Origin: Dasypus novemcinctus | Lineage: Eukaryota; Chordata; Mammalia; Cingulata; Dasypodidae | DNA: 64,000 bases | Assembly (NCBI RefSeq): GCF_030445035.2 | Contig: NC_080678.1 | Span: forward strand, 118,673,947 to 118,737,946 | Reading direction: 5' to 3' | In this document: positions 1-19,199 of the stretch, piece by piece | Numbering within the stretch: the first letter of the stretch is position 1 | Layout: each line of letters starts with the position of its first letter | The notes under the pieces: model-generated | Databases searched by the model: none | Seen by the model: the letters and a program-made list of their open reading frames with translations, nothing else | What the model was told of the DNA's origin: nothing | Position numbers and translations under genes: made by a program

Positions 1-441
1 ACTACTGATTTTTGCTTGTTGAGCTTACACCCTTGGCTGAATTTGTTTATTAGCTGTAGTAGTGTCATTGTGGATTTTTCAGGATTTTCTCTACATAGAG
101 TATCATATTATCCTATGTATGATTTATATTTACATTTTATATAAATGGAATCATACAATATGTTACATAGTATATTTATTTCATAGTAGCACAGTCATAC
201 AGTATTTGTCTTTTTGTGTCTTGGTTGCTTCACTCAACATAATGTCCTCCAGGTTTATGCATGTTGTCACATGCCTTCTGACTTCATTTCTTCTTACAGC
301 TGCATAATATTCCATCCTGTGAATACACCACAGTTTACCCATTCATTTGTTGATGGGCACCTGGGTTATTTCCAACTTTTGGCAATTGTGAATAACACTG
401 CTACGAACCTTGGTGCTGCACTGTTTTTAAGAATTATTCCT
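1..441 (-). mobile_element. LINE-1 fragment, ORF2 3' part, antisense
   Basis: Read on the minus strand, this is degraded LINE-1 sequence. The + strand shows the reverse complement of the mammalian L1 ORF2 C-terminal region: 'cattcatttgttgatgggca', 'cataatattccatc' and 'acataatgtcctccaggttt'. The first 110 bases resemble an upstream ORF2 segment, so the copy is internally deleted or is two pieces. No long ORF survives. It runs off the left edge of the window. Confidence 0.8.
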
Positions 442-526
442 GGGGAGTGGGTGTAGCTCAGTGGTTGAGTGCTTGCCTCCCATGCATGAGGTTCCTGGTT
501 CAATCCCTGGTACCTCCTAAAAAAAA
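442..526 (+). mobile_element. tRNA-Ala-derived SINE (DAS type), head only
   Basis: About 75 bp resembling a tRNA-Ala gene, followed by a short A run. The A box reads 'gtagctcagtgg' and the B box 'ggttcaatcc', and it ends 'acctcc' plus an A-tail. This is the simple head-plus-tail form of the armadillo DAS SINE. It is inserted at the end of the LINE-1 fragment to its left. Confidence 0.8.
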
Positions 527-738
527 TCCCATTTCCAGTGTGTTTCTCTAAGTAATTTTAGACATCTACAGAGAAACTGGGACCATTTGCCTCTGAGCTT
601 TTAGGCAGTTGGAGAGCCAAAATTTGCATAAGATGGACCAACGAGGGGAATAAACATAGTAGAAAACACAACCCTGCATGCACCTCCAGTTCATAAAGGT
701 ATTATAAAAAACACAAAAGCAAACAAAACACAAAAAAA

Positions 739-815
739 GGGAGTGGATGTGGCTCAAACAGTGGAGGCCTGCTTTCCATAGGGGAAGTTCTGCTTCCAAC
801 CTGTATGCCTCCTAT
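739..815 (+). mobile_element. degenerate tRNA-derived SINE head
   Basis: Starts 'gggagtggatgtggctca' and ends 'atgcctcct', like the DAS head, but the B box is eroded ('gcttccaacc'). It is preceded by an A-rich stretch at 700-738. Confidence 0.6.
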
Positions 816-830
816 AAACCAACCAACTCA

Positions 831-941
831 GGGGAGCCAGTGAGGCTCAGTGGTTGAGCATCAGCTTCCCACATAGGAGGTCCCATGTTCAATCTTTTAT
901 TAATATGTATCAATTAAATTGATTTGTTTGGAAAAAAAAAA
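831..941 (+). mobile_element. tRNA-derived SINE with A-tail
   Basis: Head 'ggggagccagtgaggctcag' with a recognisable B box 'tgttcaatc', then an AT-rich stretch and a ten-A run at the 3' end. The orientation matches the two SINEs upstream. Confidence 0.6.
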
Positions 942-1960
942 GGAAGCCATCTCATTTTCAGATAGCATAGGTTTACTATTAACGTAGAAATGCAATGGAC
1001 TGCTAAGCAAATCAAGTTTACTAACCTGCAGTTAATCACAGATCTTTGGTGTAGTGTTGACAGTACTGTACCAAGAAGATTTTGTAATGAATGACTTTTA
1101 TCTTGTAGAGGTTGAGGGAAGTCTCTGGGGTCACAGTGCCTCCAGGGGAGACTAAGTACTACCACTTAAAAGCTGTGTGACCTTGGGCAAATGATTTAAT
1201 CTCATTGGGTCCCAGTTTCCACATTTATAAAGAGGATGAGAAACAGTTAACTTATTTTTTAGAGTTGCTGGAAAAGCTAAACGACAAAAGGAAGTTAAAG
1301 TAATTATCTCTAACAGGAACAAAGCAGTCACTCAATGGATAGTAACTATTTTGATGATTCTGCTGATTACCGGAAAGCTGCCGGTAAAGCCTGCTCCCTG
1401 ATCTGGTCCACACTACCCTTTGGGTAGTTCTTCCTAATACCTCTCTTGGAACACGCATGTTTACATTTTTCTCTTTCTTTCGTTTTTTTCCTTCCTATTT
1501 ATTGTCGTAACATAATACAACATAACACTTCCCATTTTAACCCCTTTCACGCTTCGTTCTTTATTTTCACATGTCCCATTTTAAGCAAAACACATTTCTG
1601 GATCATTCAACTACTATTAAAAGTTCATTTTGAGTAAGGACTCAGATTTGCAGAAAAAGATAAGTTAAAGATTTTTTCCTTTTAAAGCAGAGACTTAGTA
1701 GAGAGGTCTCAGAGACTACTTAGCAAAAATAAATTAAAACGGGCAGCGTTGTATACTTGGAATAACATCGGTTCTGGAGACAGGGTTACTGCTGTAAAAT
1801 GTGGAGACTGGTCAAGAGGATTTCGTTAGATGCCTTCTAGCTTTACCAAGCTCTTACTCGAAGGACGCAATTTAAATCATAATTCGGGGTCCTGAAACCC
1901 TAAACATGCACAATTGGAGAATGAATTGAACTGAAATTGAACGCTGCCTTCAGTAAATCT
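942..1960. other. RPS24 upstream flank with a MIR-like relic
   Basis: Mostly unique sequence. About 1160-1245 resembles a MIR SINE ('gtgaccttgggcaaatg', then 'gggtcccagtttcc'). I see no coding exon or RNA gene. Confidence 0.45.
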
Positions 1961-2160
1961 TAGTTCGCCCGCGCCGTTCAGCCTCCGGATTGGCTAGTTC
2001 AGAAAGCCAGGGGTGTGGCCAAAGCGGGCGGAGCGGGGCCCTCAGCACTTTCAGTCCGGCATCCGAGCGGTCGGCCCCGCGGCCCGGGCCCCGCCCCCTC
2101 GGCGGCGCCGCCTGGGGTCCTTCGGTGCGCGTTGATATGATTGGCCCGGGCGCAGTGACC

Positions 2161-2199
2161 CTCTTTTCCTCCCTGGCTGCCTGAAGAACTCCAGCCATC

Positions 2200-2202
<3 letters not shown>
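2161..2202 (+). other. RPS24: RPS24 exon 1: 5' TOP leader and ATG
   Basis: The leader begins with the terminal oligopyrimidine run 'ctcttttcctccc'. A C within 2161-2163 is the likely transcription start. TOP sequences place ribosomal protein mRNAs under mTOR/LARP1 translational control. The exon ends with the start codon at 2200-2202 (context 'gccatcATGg'), directly followed by the splice donor GTGAGT. The first coding exon is therefore the ATG alone, as in other mammalian RPS24 genes. Confidence 0.88.
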
Positions 2203-8914
<6,712 letters not shown>

Positions 8915-8923
<9 letters not shown>

Positions 8924-8996
8924 AGATTCTTCAGTGACTTGATTGGTGATTTTGCAGATTTTTCACCAGAGGATTAATAAAACTATAAAAATTTTG
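8915..8996 (+). other. RPS24: RPS24 terminal exon
   Basis: Coding part AAG GAG TAA (8915-8923), then a short 3' UTR. Joined directly to exon 4, it gives ...GAGKK-KE and a 132-aa protein. The 3' end is estimated from the poly(A) signal. Confidence 0.9.
8976..8981 (+). terminator. RPS24: RPS24 poly(A) signal AATAAA
   Basis: AATAAA lies 53 bases after the stop codon, followed by a TG-rich stretch near 8995-9012 ('gatatgtttggttgtttg') suited to cleavage-factor binding. Cleavage is expected around 8992-9000. Confidence 0.88.
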
Positions 8997-9000
8997 ATAT

Positions 9001-12000
9001 GTTTGGTTGTTTGAAATACATTTGAAGTTTACTGGAAATGTCAGTCTGCTGTTACGGCAGATTTAGATTGATGCTCAGGGTTCACCTATTGTCCCATTAA
9101 ACATTCAGTGAAAACTTTGTCTAATGGGGTAGTGTTTGCTGCTCCCTTTAATAGTGAAATTATTTTCTGCCATACTGGAAATTGTTAGATCACGTTTTCA
9201 TTTATCTTGAAAAGGATGTCAGAATTGTGTGTACATTGCATATTTTTGCTTATGGGGTGTGTGTGTAAATGAGTGGTTTGTGAGAAAGAAATTTTAGATG
9301 TCGTGGGTAATTGCTTGGAAAATGGTAGCAAATAAGTCTTTTTCTTTATCAATCATGCCTTTCAGGCATCAGAGTTGAGGGCCTGAACTGGGTTGTTACT
9401 GGTCAGTGATATGCAGGGGCAGGACAGGATCCTGGGTGCTGCTCTGAGGGGTTACGGCAGGACCAGCTGCAGGTGAACTAGGAGTGGGAAGGGTGAGAAG
9501 GGTGGAGGGGTAGGGGAGTGTACAGGGGTGGGTGGTCACGAGGTTCCGGAGCAGGCAAGTAGAAGCAATGGAGTGAGAACTGAAGGGGGTTAGCAGTGTC
9601 AGGCACATGTTAGTGGCACAGCTGCAGGGTCCTGAATCAAGCAGAAGGTTAGTAAAATGATGGGGGTTTTCTGTCTGGTGCGGAGGGAGGGCATTTTGCA
9701 TTCACTGAGCCAGTAGCCTCTGGAGAAGGGTATTGTCGTGAACTCTGGGATGTTATGGAAGTCACAGACAAGTTTGGATGTGAGCTTTGTTGGACAGGCA
9801 TAGCATTTTAAAACTTAGCAGATGTTACATAAAATACAGTTTTCCAGCCCCTTGGGGTACAACGAGCCCGCCCTCCTGCGTGCTGACTGGATGGCAGGCT
9901 AGAGGGTTGGCCGCGTCCCCCAGGACAGGTGTCTGCTCTTAGGCCTCCGCAGCCTCAGCTCCTTCAGCCAAACTCCGGGCATTATCTACCTGTCTTGTTC
10001 CCCTAATGGCACACTTTTCTATCCATCTAGTCCACCTGTGTCTCCTTGGTGCTAGTCACTTGGTCCCTGGATTGGATTAACTTCTCTTCAAATTGGGGCT
10101 CCCAAAAGTCCCTGCTTTGCTTACCTGACACAAGGCTAGTTTGAGATTCAAATGAAGGAGCATCTGGGAGAAGAGTTTGGAAACAAGTGCTAGGCAACTG
10201 ACAGGAAGCAAGGGCTTGCAGGAACTCGCTTTAAATTGTGAGCATTGTGCTGTTGAGTTTTCAGATTCTTGGAGATTCAGCCTTTTGTTGCCTTGACAGT
10301 AGCCAGACCAAGCTGTGCTGTCACCGGGCTTTGAAAAAGCCTTCATAAAAATGCCAAGTTGACTTTACTAAGAATAAACAGTAAGGGAGAAAGTACATCC
10401 CTTCCCTCATCTTTTACACTGGAGGAAAGCTGTGATCTAATGGAGGGTGGCAGGAAATTTCTGAAGGGGCCTATGAGAAGCTAGGGGTGGTTCTAGATAG
10501 GGGGCAGGCTTATAAGTTCTGTGAATACTTTGGGGGTGCTTCTTTACAGCTTCCCTGAGCTCTGCCCCCTTAAGTTCCATTTGCAGCTGCCTGTGCTGCA
10601 AATAATTAGACCACTTCTAGTAATGTTCTCTCTTCCCTGGCAAGTTCATTATTTGGGACACTCCTTGACAAAATCTTATATAGAAGCACCTACTCATGGA
10701 ATGGAGTTAGGCACTTCTAAACTATACATTCTCTAATCTGCATAATAACCCTACAAGATCCTCTGGACCCCCACTGAAGAGGATTTAGAGCAGTTGAGCA
10801 ACTCTCCCAAGGTCTCAGCCACTAAGTGGTGGGGCTGGGAATTGAATGCAAATTGACTTCAAAGCCTTCATAGCTGTTCATTTGTTCATTCAGTCACTCA
10901 GTAAATATTAATCAAGCAGCTCTATCTGATATAACAGTGTATAAGAGTTTGTGAGCCTACTATGTGCTGAGCAACCCAAATGGCGATGGAGTTATTGGAC
11001 AAGTAAGTGTTCGATAAGTCAACTGAATTCCCCTTTAGTGCGCTGCTGCTGTGCACCAGTCCCTGTGTGGGGTGCTGGAGACATGGATGAAGAAGCTGTC
11101 CCTACCCTTAGTACCTTTTAGCAATTAACCCATGGTCTTGTGGCCTGGCTGGTGTTCCTTACTGTGAAGCAGCAGACAGTGCATAGTTGTGATAAGTCCC
11201 GTGCTGGGAACCCAGACATGAAAATCAGTGTAGGAAGGCTGGGTCTTGCAAGGCTTCTGGAGGAAGTAACATCAACTGGATCTATTTTGGATACACAGGA
11301 GCAGGGGTCTCAGCTGAGGCTATGAAAGGAAAAAGAAGGCAGGGAGGTAAGAACAGGCAGGCAAGGCGAGATCAGTCATTTGGCCAGGGGAGAAGTGGGG
11401 GCAAGACTGGTAGTGGGGTCAGGTGGGCAGGTAGGCATTCACTTCCTGAATCAGTGAGATGAGAGGCCCTGCATGACTTTGGTGGTTTCTGGTGGCGCTT
11501 TGCACAATGGGTTTCTGGTAGAAATGCTATTTAAAAAACAGATTTCAGATAGGCTGTAAGAGCATGGAAGTATGGCACGTCATTCCTGCTGACAAAGCAG
11601 AGGTTTCCTGAATTCTCGGAACTTTAATGTGGGAGGCAGGGAGCTTACACACCTTCACACATTCTTCTGACCTTCCCATTCACTCATCCTTGAACTTCCT
11701 ATGGGCCAGACATTGCATTCAGTTTTGGTGGAGCTGAAATGAGACTGCATCTCTGTTCTCAAAGAGCCCAGTGTGGGAAAAAGACAAGTGAACAATTTCA
11801 GTGTTCTGGGCCGGAGCTGGGGTGCAAGTGAGGTCCTGGTGAGAAGTGAGACTGAGCAATCAGCAGAACAGGTTAGGAAGGACCTTGTGTGCCAGGCGAA
11901 GGAGCTTGTATTTTTACCTTGAAGTCACTAGTGCATCATTGGAGGAAGTTAAAGTAGGGAAATGGCATGGTAAAATCTGTTTTGGAAAGATTTCCCTTTT

Positions 12001-12360
12001 AGATATTTTGGCTAAATAAAAGAACCACTGGAGAATTAGATGTTCAAGCTTGGAGTGCATGTCCTTGTCATGTGCTGAGTTTCTCAGTTTCACAGTTCCT
12101 CCAGTTCCACAACCAGGAGATGTTTAAACTCGTTAGGTGCTCATCGTGCGTGTAGGAGATGGGGTTTGTACAAAAGGTTAAGTGTAGGATGAGGTGGCCT
12201 CTAAGCAATCTAATCTGTGAATAAATGCCTGGACCAGGAATTGGGAGACCTGGTCCCTGATCCCTGCACAGCCACCAACCAGCTAGGGCCATGGATGGGC
12301 CAGGCACTTCCCTTTCTGGGCCTCCCTCTCCATATCGCTATATGAGGTGCAAGGGCTAAT
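9001..12360. other. intergenic; L2-like relics, no gene
   Basis: No exon or RNA gene recognised. About 10880-11110 ('tcagtaaatattaatcaagc', 'ctactatgtgctgagca') and 11670-12010 ('aatggcatggtaaaatctg') look like old L2 LINE fragments. The rest appears unique. Confidence 0.45.
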
Positions 12361-12525
12361 TGAGTGGTTCCCAAACTTGGCACCTGGGGGCTTGTTAAAA
12401 ATGCAGGTTCCTAGGCCTCTTGCCCCAATTTTCTTAATTAGTAGGTCTGAGTGTCACCCAAGCATCTGAAATTTTACCAGTTTCCTGCATAATGCTGCTC
12501 ATCAGCCAAGTTTGGAAAAACTTTA
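12361..12525 (+). mobile_element. MER5-like hAT relic
   Basis: Begins 'gagtggttcccaaacttgg', contains 'cttgttaaaaatgcaggttc' and ends 'gtttggaaaaactt'. This is the pattern of non-autonomous MER5-type hAT elements. Confidence 0.55.
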
Positions 12526-12639
12526 GACTGAAGTGTCTCTTAGGTCCCTTCTGCTTCTGAGAATGCTGTGTGTCTGAGTAGGAGGCATGGTTGCTGTGCT
12601 CAAGAATGTGGCAAACGAACAGTAATACTATTATTACTG

Positions 12640-12850
12640 CTAATTAAAAACGAGGTTAGCTTCCGTTTATTGAATGCTTACTATGTGCCAGGTACTGTGC
12701 TAAGGAAGTTCTGTTGCATGAATGATCTCATTTAGCTTTTACAACCACTCTGTGAGATAGATATATTAGCCCTATTTTATAGATTGGAAATCAAGGCTCA
12801 GAAATGTTAAAGAGCTTGGCCAAAATTACACAGCTTTTAGATTTTATAAT
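12640..12850 (+). mobile_element. MIR SINE relic
   Basis: Contains the MIR signatures 'tgcttactatgtgccaggta', 'ctgtgagatagatatta' and 'aagagcttggccaaaatta'. Confidence 0.75.
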
Positions 12851-12932
12851 AAGCCTGGGGCTTTGTGGAAAGTCTCACTAAAGAAGCTAGAACTATGCTT
12901 GGACTTGAAGGATGCAAAGGGATTAACTAAGG

Positions 12933-13097
12933 CAGTGGTTTTCAAAGTCCCGAACAGGTAGCATCAGCAGCACCTGGGAACTTGTTAGACATGCCAGTTC
13001 TCAGGCTCCCTCCCAGATCTCCTGAATCAGAAATTCAACCTGTGTTGAAACAAGCCCTCTGGTGATTCTGATGCTGGCGAAAGTTTGAGGATTACTG
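12933..13097 (+). mobile_element. MER5A hAT element
   Basis: Starts CAGTGGTTTTCAAAG and ends 'agtttgaggattactg', the terminal inverted repeats. The core has 'gggaacttgttagacatgcc' and 'ctggtgattctgatgctgg'. Flanking 8-mers AACTAAGG and CACTAGGG are a decayed target duplication. Confidence 0.85.
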
Positions 13098-14854
13098 CAC
13101 TAGGGGGAAGGGAGGACATTCCGGAGAAGGACAGCTGTGGAGACCAATAGGGCCGTGTGACCCACTCTCCCAGGGTTGCTGGGGTGGAATAAAGCCGTAT
13201 GAAGAGGCACACCGCGCCCGCGAGGGGGCACTGTGGGCACGGACATGCAGGCTGCCTGCTTTGTTGTCTGGGCAGCTACCCTTGCGGAAGTGTGAAAAAA
13301 GCCTGACGCCAGATCAACTGGAGAGGTCACTCTTTCTTCTCAGAGAAGGTCTAATGGGGGTGGTAATCTTGTTTATAGGATTCGGCCCTCGCAGGGAAGC
13401 TGAACCTGGAGGGCTTTGTGCTGCTCACATTGCACGGCGAAGTCTACCCATGCGTGCTGCAGTATCTTTGCAGATCCTCTATCAACAGCATCCTCTTTTG
13501 TAGCTGTCCAGCCTAGGGGCTTGTGGTTTCTGTGGGGAGAGGGAACTGTGCTAGAATGCCAGGGACCCGGTTCTGGCTCAGTGTTCTTCTCCTGACGCCG
13601 TGATTTCTCTGTCCTGCTCTGACAGCCTGGGTGGCGGGCACGGTGCTAGGTCATGAGAGCTGCCTGTGAGCCTTGGCTCGGCCCCCAACCATCCTTTGTG
13701 ATCTCAGGCAAGTCCCCTTTTCTCTCTGGGCCTCACTTTCCTATCCCGAAGATGAGGGAGCGGTGTTGAGAAGAAGGCTTTTGTCCTGTTTTTCTCCACA
13801 TATAAAATTCTGCCCTGGGAGCTGTGAAAGAGACACTTGCGCTACTCAAGGAACCTGGATTGCAGGAAAGTTCCAAGCGCTGCTATTTGACATCCACCTC
13901 CTGTATCCATCTAAGTAAACATTTCCAGGGACTTGGTGCAAGGCAGTAAGGTGGAACCTATCAAATTGGATAAAAAAAAAAAGTCCAGATCTTTAGACAG
14001 CCAGGATTTGCCTCTATAGATTTCTATTCTGCATTGCTTGGAAAGAGGAAAGATTGACACCTGGTTCTCCCCTGCTCAGCTGAGTGTATATTTCTGAAAA
14101 TACTCTTCCCCAGAGGGAGGGGCTGTGACACTGTGGGGGCTTCAGCCTTCATCTCATTATCCAGGGATTAGCATCCTACACCTCATGGTGCCCGCTCAGC
14201 CCTCGCGCAGCAGAACCACCGTGTGGGCAGTTGTCTCTGGAATTGCATATCCAGAGAGCAGCAGATGTACACGAATGTATTGCATGTACAGCGTAGGTGT
14301 ACCCAGAGCCACACGGAGATCCAGACGTTTCTGGTCCAGCCCTCTGCTGTTCCCCACCATATATGGTGGGATTCAGACTTCAGTTAGAAACTGCTCAACC
14401 CACAGGCAAACACCATCACACTTCTCTCCTTGGTGGTGGAACATGGCAAACCAAACGTCCTTTTGTAGCAGGTCTCCTTGGGGAAGAAAGGGAAAGCTCT
14501 TTTGTGAACCTGGCCTACTGTTTTGCATGCAGACAGTGCTGCATTTTCTTTTGCTTATGGATGAAGTCATGGAGGACCAGAGAGGTTAGGCAACTTGCCC
14601 AAAGTCCCCCAGCTCATTAATGGTGGTCATCGTACTTCCCTGCTGCTAACAGGGGAGCCGTTTACTAGTCAGGCACCATTTCCATATGTTTTTAAGGTTA
14701 CAAATGCACTGTTGTCCGGGGGACCTTTTCCATGCTGTTCAGCTCACAGCCTTGTGCTGTCTTGCAGAGTCTGTCACTAGGCTGAGAGTTGAAACATCTA
14801 CTACTGGTGCTCAATGAGCTGGCTTTGTCATTGGTTGAGAAGGAGTGTTGGGTA
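13098..14854. other. intergenic; two MIR-like relics
   Basis: About 13660-13770 ('gatctcaggcaagtcccc', 'gggcctcactttcct') and 14555-14640 ('aggttaggcaacttgccc') resemble MIR. Open frames here lack splice context and family similarity. No gene is called. Confidence 0.4.
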
Positions 14855-15770
14855 GAAATCCTTCAGCTGCACATAACTGGCAACTCAAACAGCCTTAACC
14901 AATGAGAACATTTATTAGCTTATGTAAGAGGCCATCTAGATACAGAAAGGACTTCAGAATTGATTGATGTAGCAGTTTGACAGTGTCATCAAGGACCTAG
15001 AATTTTCCTGCCTCTCTGCTTTGCTATCCAGAGAGATGGCTCCATCCTGTAGGATGGTTGCCAATGACAGTCAGGGCTAACTGGGCCAGGACTAGAGTGA
15101 TGTGAGAGAGAAACTTAGAATGCAAAATCGAAGGGGCATTCCATCAAAGTTGTGTAGGCGCAGGATCAGCACTTTCATACCCTGAGAGTGAGCTCCTTAG
15201 ATGATATGTATTTATGTATTTACTTGCCTCTTAGGCACCCCATTTACCTTGTCCTAGTCCTGGGCCCGGAGGCTCTACGTGCCCTTCTTCATGTCTGATG
15301 GGAGGGAGAAACTGCTCCCTGCCTTACTGCAGTTAGGGTAGGCTAAGCTGTTGTAACAAATAGGTCCAAAATGAGATTGACAAAAGCTCTCCTAATAGTC
15401 CAAGGCGGGATGTTGCGGGTATGGGAGAGGCTTTCCTTGGGTGTGTAGGTTCAGGAGCTCAGGATCCTTCCATCCTGTGTATCAGTCCTATTTAGGACCT
15501 CGTTGTCACCCGAGTCCATCTGGCAGAAGGGGAAAAAGAAGTGCTGGAAAGGCCACCATTCTGCACGAAGGCCTGATCTGAAGTCGCCTGCCCACATCAT
15601 TTCTGTCCTATTCTATGGACTGGGACTCATTTCCTGGGTACATCGAACTACAGGGAGGCTGGGAAAGTGGTGGTGGTTTTGGGGGACAAAACCAGCCGGA
15701 CTTGTCATAGCAGGAAGAAGAAATGGATGCTTAATAGGGACTCTGAGCTGAAGCCATTCGAGCAGAGGGG
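14855..15770. mobile_element. two ancient dispersed repeats, family unassigned
   Basis: About 14870-15110 ('cagctgcacataactggcaa', 'aacatttattagcttatg') and 15325-15735 ('taggctaagctgttgtaaca', 'gggaggctgggaaagtgg') look like old LTR- or MER-type repeats. A relative of the second is at 47870-48110. I cannot name the families. Confidence 0.35.
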
Positions 15771-15884
15771 GCTACTAATGTGCCCACCACTCACCGTGCT
15801 AAGGCTTCTGCCTTTTTCTCGGCATCACACTCGGACCGCCCCATGTTGCCTTCCCTTTTTTAGGGGATAATAACAGTTTTTTTT

Positions 15885-16718
15885 GAGACATAAGTAATGT
15901 ACCATAATATTCACTCTTTTAAAGTATACAATTCAGTGGTTTTCAGTATATTCTTGGAGTTGTGCAACCATCGCCACTCTAATTCCAGAACATTTTCATC
16001 ACTCCAAAAATAAATCCCATGCCCAATTATTAGGCACTCCAGTTCCCCCCCTGCCCCCCCCAGTCCCTGATAACCACTAATCTGTCTCTCTGTATTTACC
16101 TATTCTGGCTTTTTTATATAAATGGGATAATAAAATATGTGGTCTTTTGTGACAGGCTTATTTCACTTAGTTTAATATTTTCAAGGTTCATCATGTTGCA
16201 GCATGTATTGAAACTTCATTCCTATTTACAGCTGAATAATATTCTATTGTATGGGCACACTGCATTTTTATTTACCTATTTATCAGTTGATGGGTATTTG
16301 GTTTATTTCTACCGTTTGGCTATTAAGAATAATGCTGCTATGAACATTCCTGGAGTACAAGATTTGTTTAGACATGTGCTTTTATTTTTCTTGGATTTAT
16401 GCCAAAGGGTGGAGTTGGCCGGGTCATATGGTAACTATGTTTACTATTTTGAGGAACTGCCAAACTGTTCTGTAAGGTGGCTACATCATTTTCATTCTCA
16501 CCAGCAGGGAATGAGGGCTCTAATTTCTTCATTATCCTCACCAGTGCTTGTTATTATTTGTCTTTTTAATTTTATCCATCCTACTAGGTGTGAAGTGAGA
16601 TCACTATGGTTTTGATTTGCATTTCCTTATGGCTAAGGATGTTGAGCATCTTTTCATGTTCCTATTGGCTATATGTATATATTTTTTTGTAGAAACGTCT
16701 ATTAAAATCCTTTCCCAT
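15885..16718 (-). mobile_element. LINE-1 3' fragment, antisense
   Basis: Reverse-complement L1 3' UTR and ORF2 end: 'aaagtatacaattcagtggt', 'gctgaataatattctattgt', 'tcagttgatgggtatttgg'. No ORF remains. Confidence 0.8.
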
Positions 16719-17156
16719 TACTTTTCACTTTTTAATTGTGATTTATAAAATTTGCCAATTTAAAGTGTTAAGTTCAGTGGTATTAATTATGTTCACAATG
16801 TTGTGTGAACTTCACCACTATTTCCAAAACTTGTCATCACCCAAAACAGAAACTCTACCCATTAAGCAACAACTACCCATTCCTGCCTCCTCCCATACTT
16901 GTTAACCTCTAATCTGCTTTGCTTCTCTATGAATTTGCTGATTCTAGGTGTTTCATGCAAGTGGCACTATAAAATATTTGCCTTTTTGTGTTTGGCTTAT
17001 TTCACTTAGCATAATGTTTCCAAGGTTCATCCATGTTTGTTCCTTTTTATAGCTGAATGATATTCCATTATATGTGTATATCACATTTTGTTTATCCATT
17101 CATAAGTTGAGAGGTATTTGAGTTATTCCCATATTTGGGCTGTTGTGAATACTCTT

Positions 17157-17552
17157 TATTTTTTAAGATTTATTTTTATTTATTTCTCTCCACTTTCCCC
17201 CCTGTTGTCTGCTCTCTGTGTTCATTCACTGTATTATCTTCTGCCTCTGGTTGCCTTATCTGGTGGAACTGGAAAACTGGGTCTCTGTTTTTGTTGTGTC
17301 ATCTTGCTGTGTCAGCTCTCTGTGTGTGTGGCGCCACTCCTGCACGGGCTGTGCTTTTTTCACGCAGGCCATTGCTCCTTGCGGGGCACACTCCTTGCAC
17401 GTGGGCCACCCCTACACTGGGGCGCCTTGTGTGGCATGGCACTCCTGCACGGGGGCCAGCTTATCACATGGGTCACAAGGCCCTGGGGATTGAACCCTGG
17501 ACCCTCCATATGGTAGACGGACACTCTGTCAGTTGAGCCACATCCGCTTCCC
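17157..17552 (-). mobile_element. DAS SINE, antisense
   Basis: A T-rich start ('ttttttaagatttatttt') is the reversed A-tail. The tRNA head is at the right ('cagttgagccacatccgctt'). Full-length body, inserted in LINE-1. Confidence 0.85.
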
Positions 17553-17609
17553 TGTAATGATGTTTCTAGCAATATAGTCTCAAAATATATAAGGAAAGAA
17601 CTAGCAGGG

Positions 17610-17712
17610 TGTTTTAGTTTGCTAAAGGCTGCCAATAAAACAGAAATGGGTTGGCTTTTATAATGGAAATTTATTAGGGTAAAATTTTACATACAGAGAC
17701 TGTGAAAATGTC
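17610..17712. mobile_element. LTR-like repeat fragment, unassigned
   Basis: 'tgttttagtttgctaaaggc' then 'aaatgggttggcttttataa'. It resembles the start of a common mammalian repeat, and a relative is at 20218-20602. Possibly a MaLR-type LTR. Confidence 0.35.
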
Positions 17713-17806
17713 CAGTGTGAATACTCTTAGTATGAACATTTGATACAAGTAATTTGAGTCTGTTTTCAATTCTTTTGAGTATATTCCTGGCTCAAATGGT
17801 AGTTCT

Positions 17807-18218
17807 TTTTTTTTTTTTAAGATTTATTTTTATTTATTTCTCTCCCCTTCCCCCTAGTTATCTGCTCTCTGTGTCCATTAGCTGTGTTCTTCTGCATCCA
17901 CTTGCATTATCAGGGGGCACCGAGAAACTGCGCCTCTTTTTTGTTGTGTCATCTTGCAGCATCAGTTCTTTGTGTGTGCGGCACCACTCCTGGGCAGGCT
18001 GTTTTTTTTTTCACATGGTATGGCTCTCCTTGAGGGGCGCACTCCTTGTGCATGGGACACTCCTATGTAGGGGGACCCTGCGTGGCACAGCATGCCTTGC
18101 ATGCAGCAGCATTGCGCATGGGCCAGCTCACCACACAAGTCAGGAGACCCTGGGTATTGAACCCTGGACCCTCCATATGGTAGGCGGACCTCTTACCAGT
18201 TGAGCCATGTCTGCTTCC
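17807..18218 (-). mobile_element. DAS SINE, antisense, with target duplication
   Basis: Reversed A-tail and full body, with the head at the right ending 'gccatgtctgcttcc'. A 10-bp duplication TGGTAGTTCT flanks it (17797-17806 and 18219-18228). Confidence 0.88.
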
Positions 18219-18806
18219 TGGTAGTTCTATGTTTAACCTTTTGAGGAGCTGTGAAACTATTTTCCATAATGGCTGCACCATTTTATATTCCCATCAGCAA
18301 TAAATGAGGGTGCTAATTTCTCTAATCATTGCCAACATTTGTTATGTTTTTGATTAGAGCCATCCTAGTAAATGTGAAGTGGTATCTCATTGTGGTTTTC
18401 ATTTACATTTCCCAAAAGGCTAATGACATTGAGCATCTTTTCAGATGCTTATGTGCCATTTGTATAACTTTTTCAAAGAAATGTCTATTCAAATCCTTTG
18501 CCCATTTAAAAAAAATTGGGTTGCTTGTCTTTTTGTTATTCAGTTGTAGGAGTTCTTTATATATTCTGGATATTACATCCTTATCAGATATATTATTTGC
18601 AAATATTTTCTCTCATTCTGTTGGTTGTTTTCCCACTCTCCTGATAGTATCCTTTGATGCACAAAAGTTTTAAATTTTAATGAAATCCAGTTTATCTGTT
18701 TCCCCCCCATTTGTTGCCTATGCTTTTAGTATTGCATTAGAAACCATTGCCAAATCCAAGGTCATGAAGATTTGCCCCTGTGATTTCTTTTAAGAGTTTA
18801 TGGCTT

Positions 18807-19008
18807 GGGAGGAAGATGTGGCTCAGGTGATTGGCCTCCTGTCTACCATATCAGAGGCCCCAGTTTCAATTCCCGTGGCCTCCTGGTAAAGGCAAGCTGG
18901 GCTGCGCTGCCACAGAGAGTTGACAGCAGACAGCAAGTGCAAACAACAAAGGGTGTGTGTGTGGGGGGAATAAATAAAAATGAGGTAAAATAAATAAATC
19001 TTAAAAAC
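18807..19008 (+). mobile_element. short DAS-type SINE with 15-bp duplication
   Basis: Head 'gggaggaagatgtggctcag', B box-like 'gtttcaattcc', a short body, a TG run and an A-tail. The perfect duplication AAGAGTTTATGGCTT is at 18792-18806 and 19009-19023. Confidence 0.88.
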
Positions 19009-19199
19009 AAGAGTTTATGGCTTTAATTCTTAAGCTTAGGCAGGTCTTTAGTATACTTTGAGTTAATTCTTGTATATGGTATAAGGCAAGGATCCTACTT
19101 CATTCTTGGCAGATGGATATCCAGTTTTCCTAGCAGTATTTACTGAAGGGTCTCTTCTTTCTCCATTTAGTGATTTTGTATCCTTGTCAAAAATCAATC

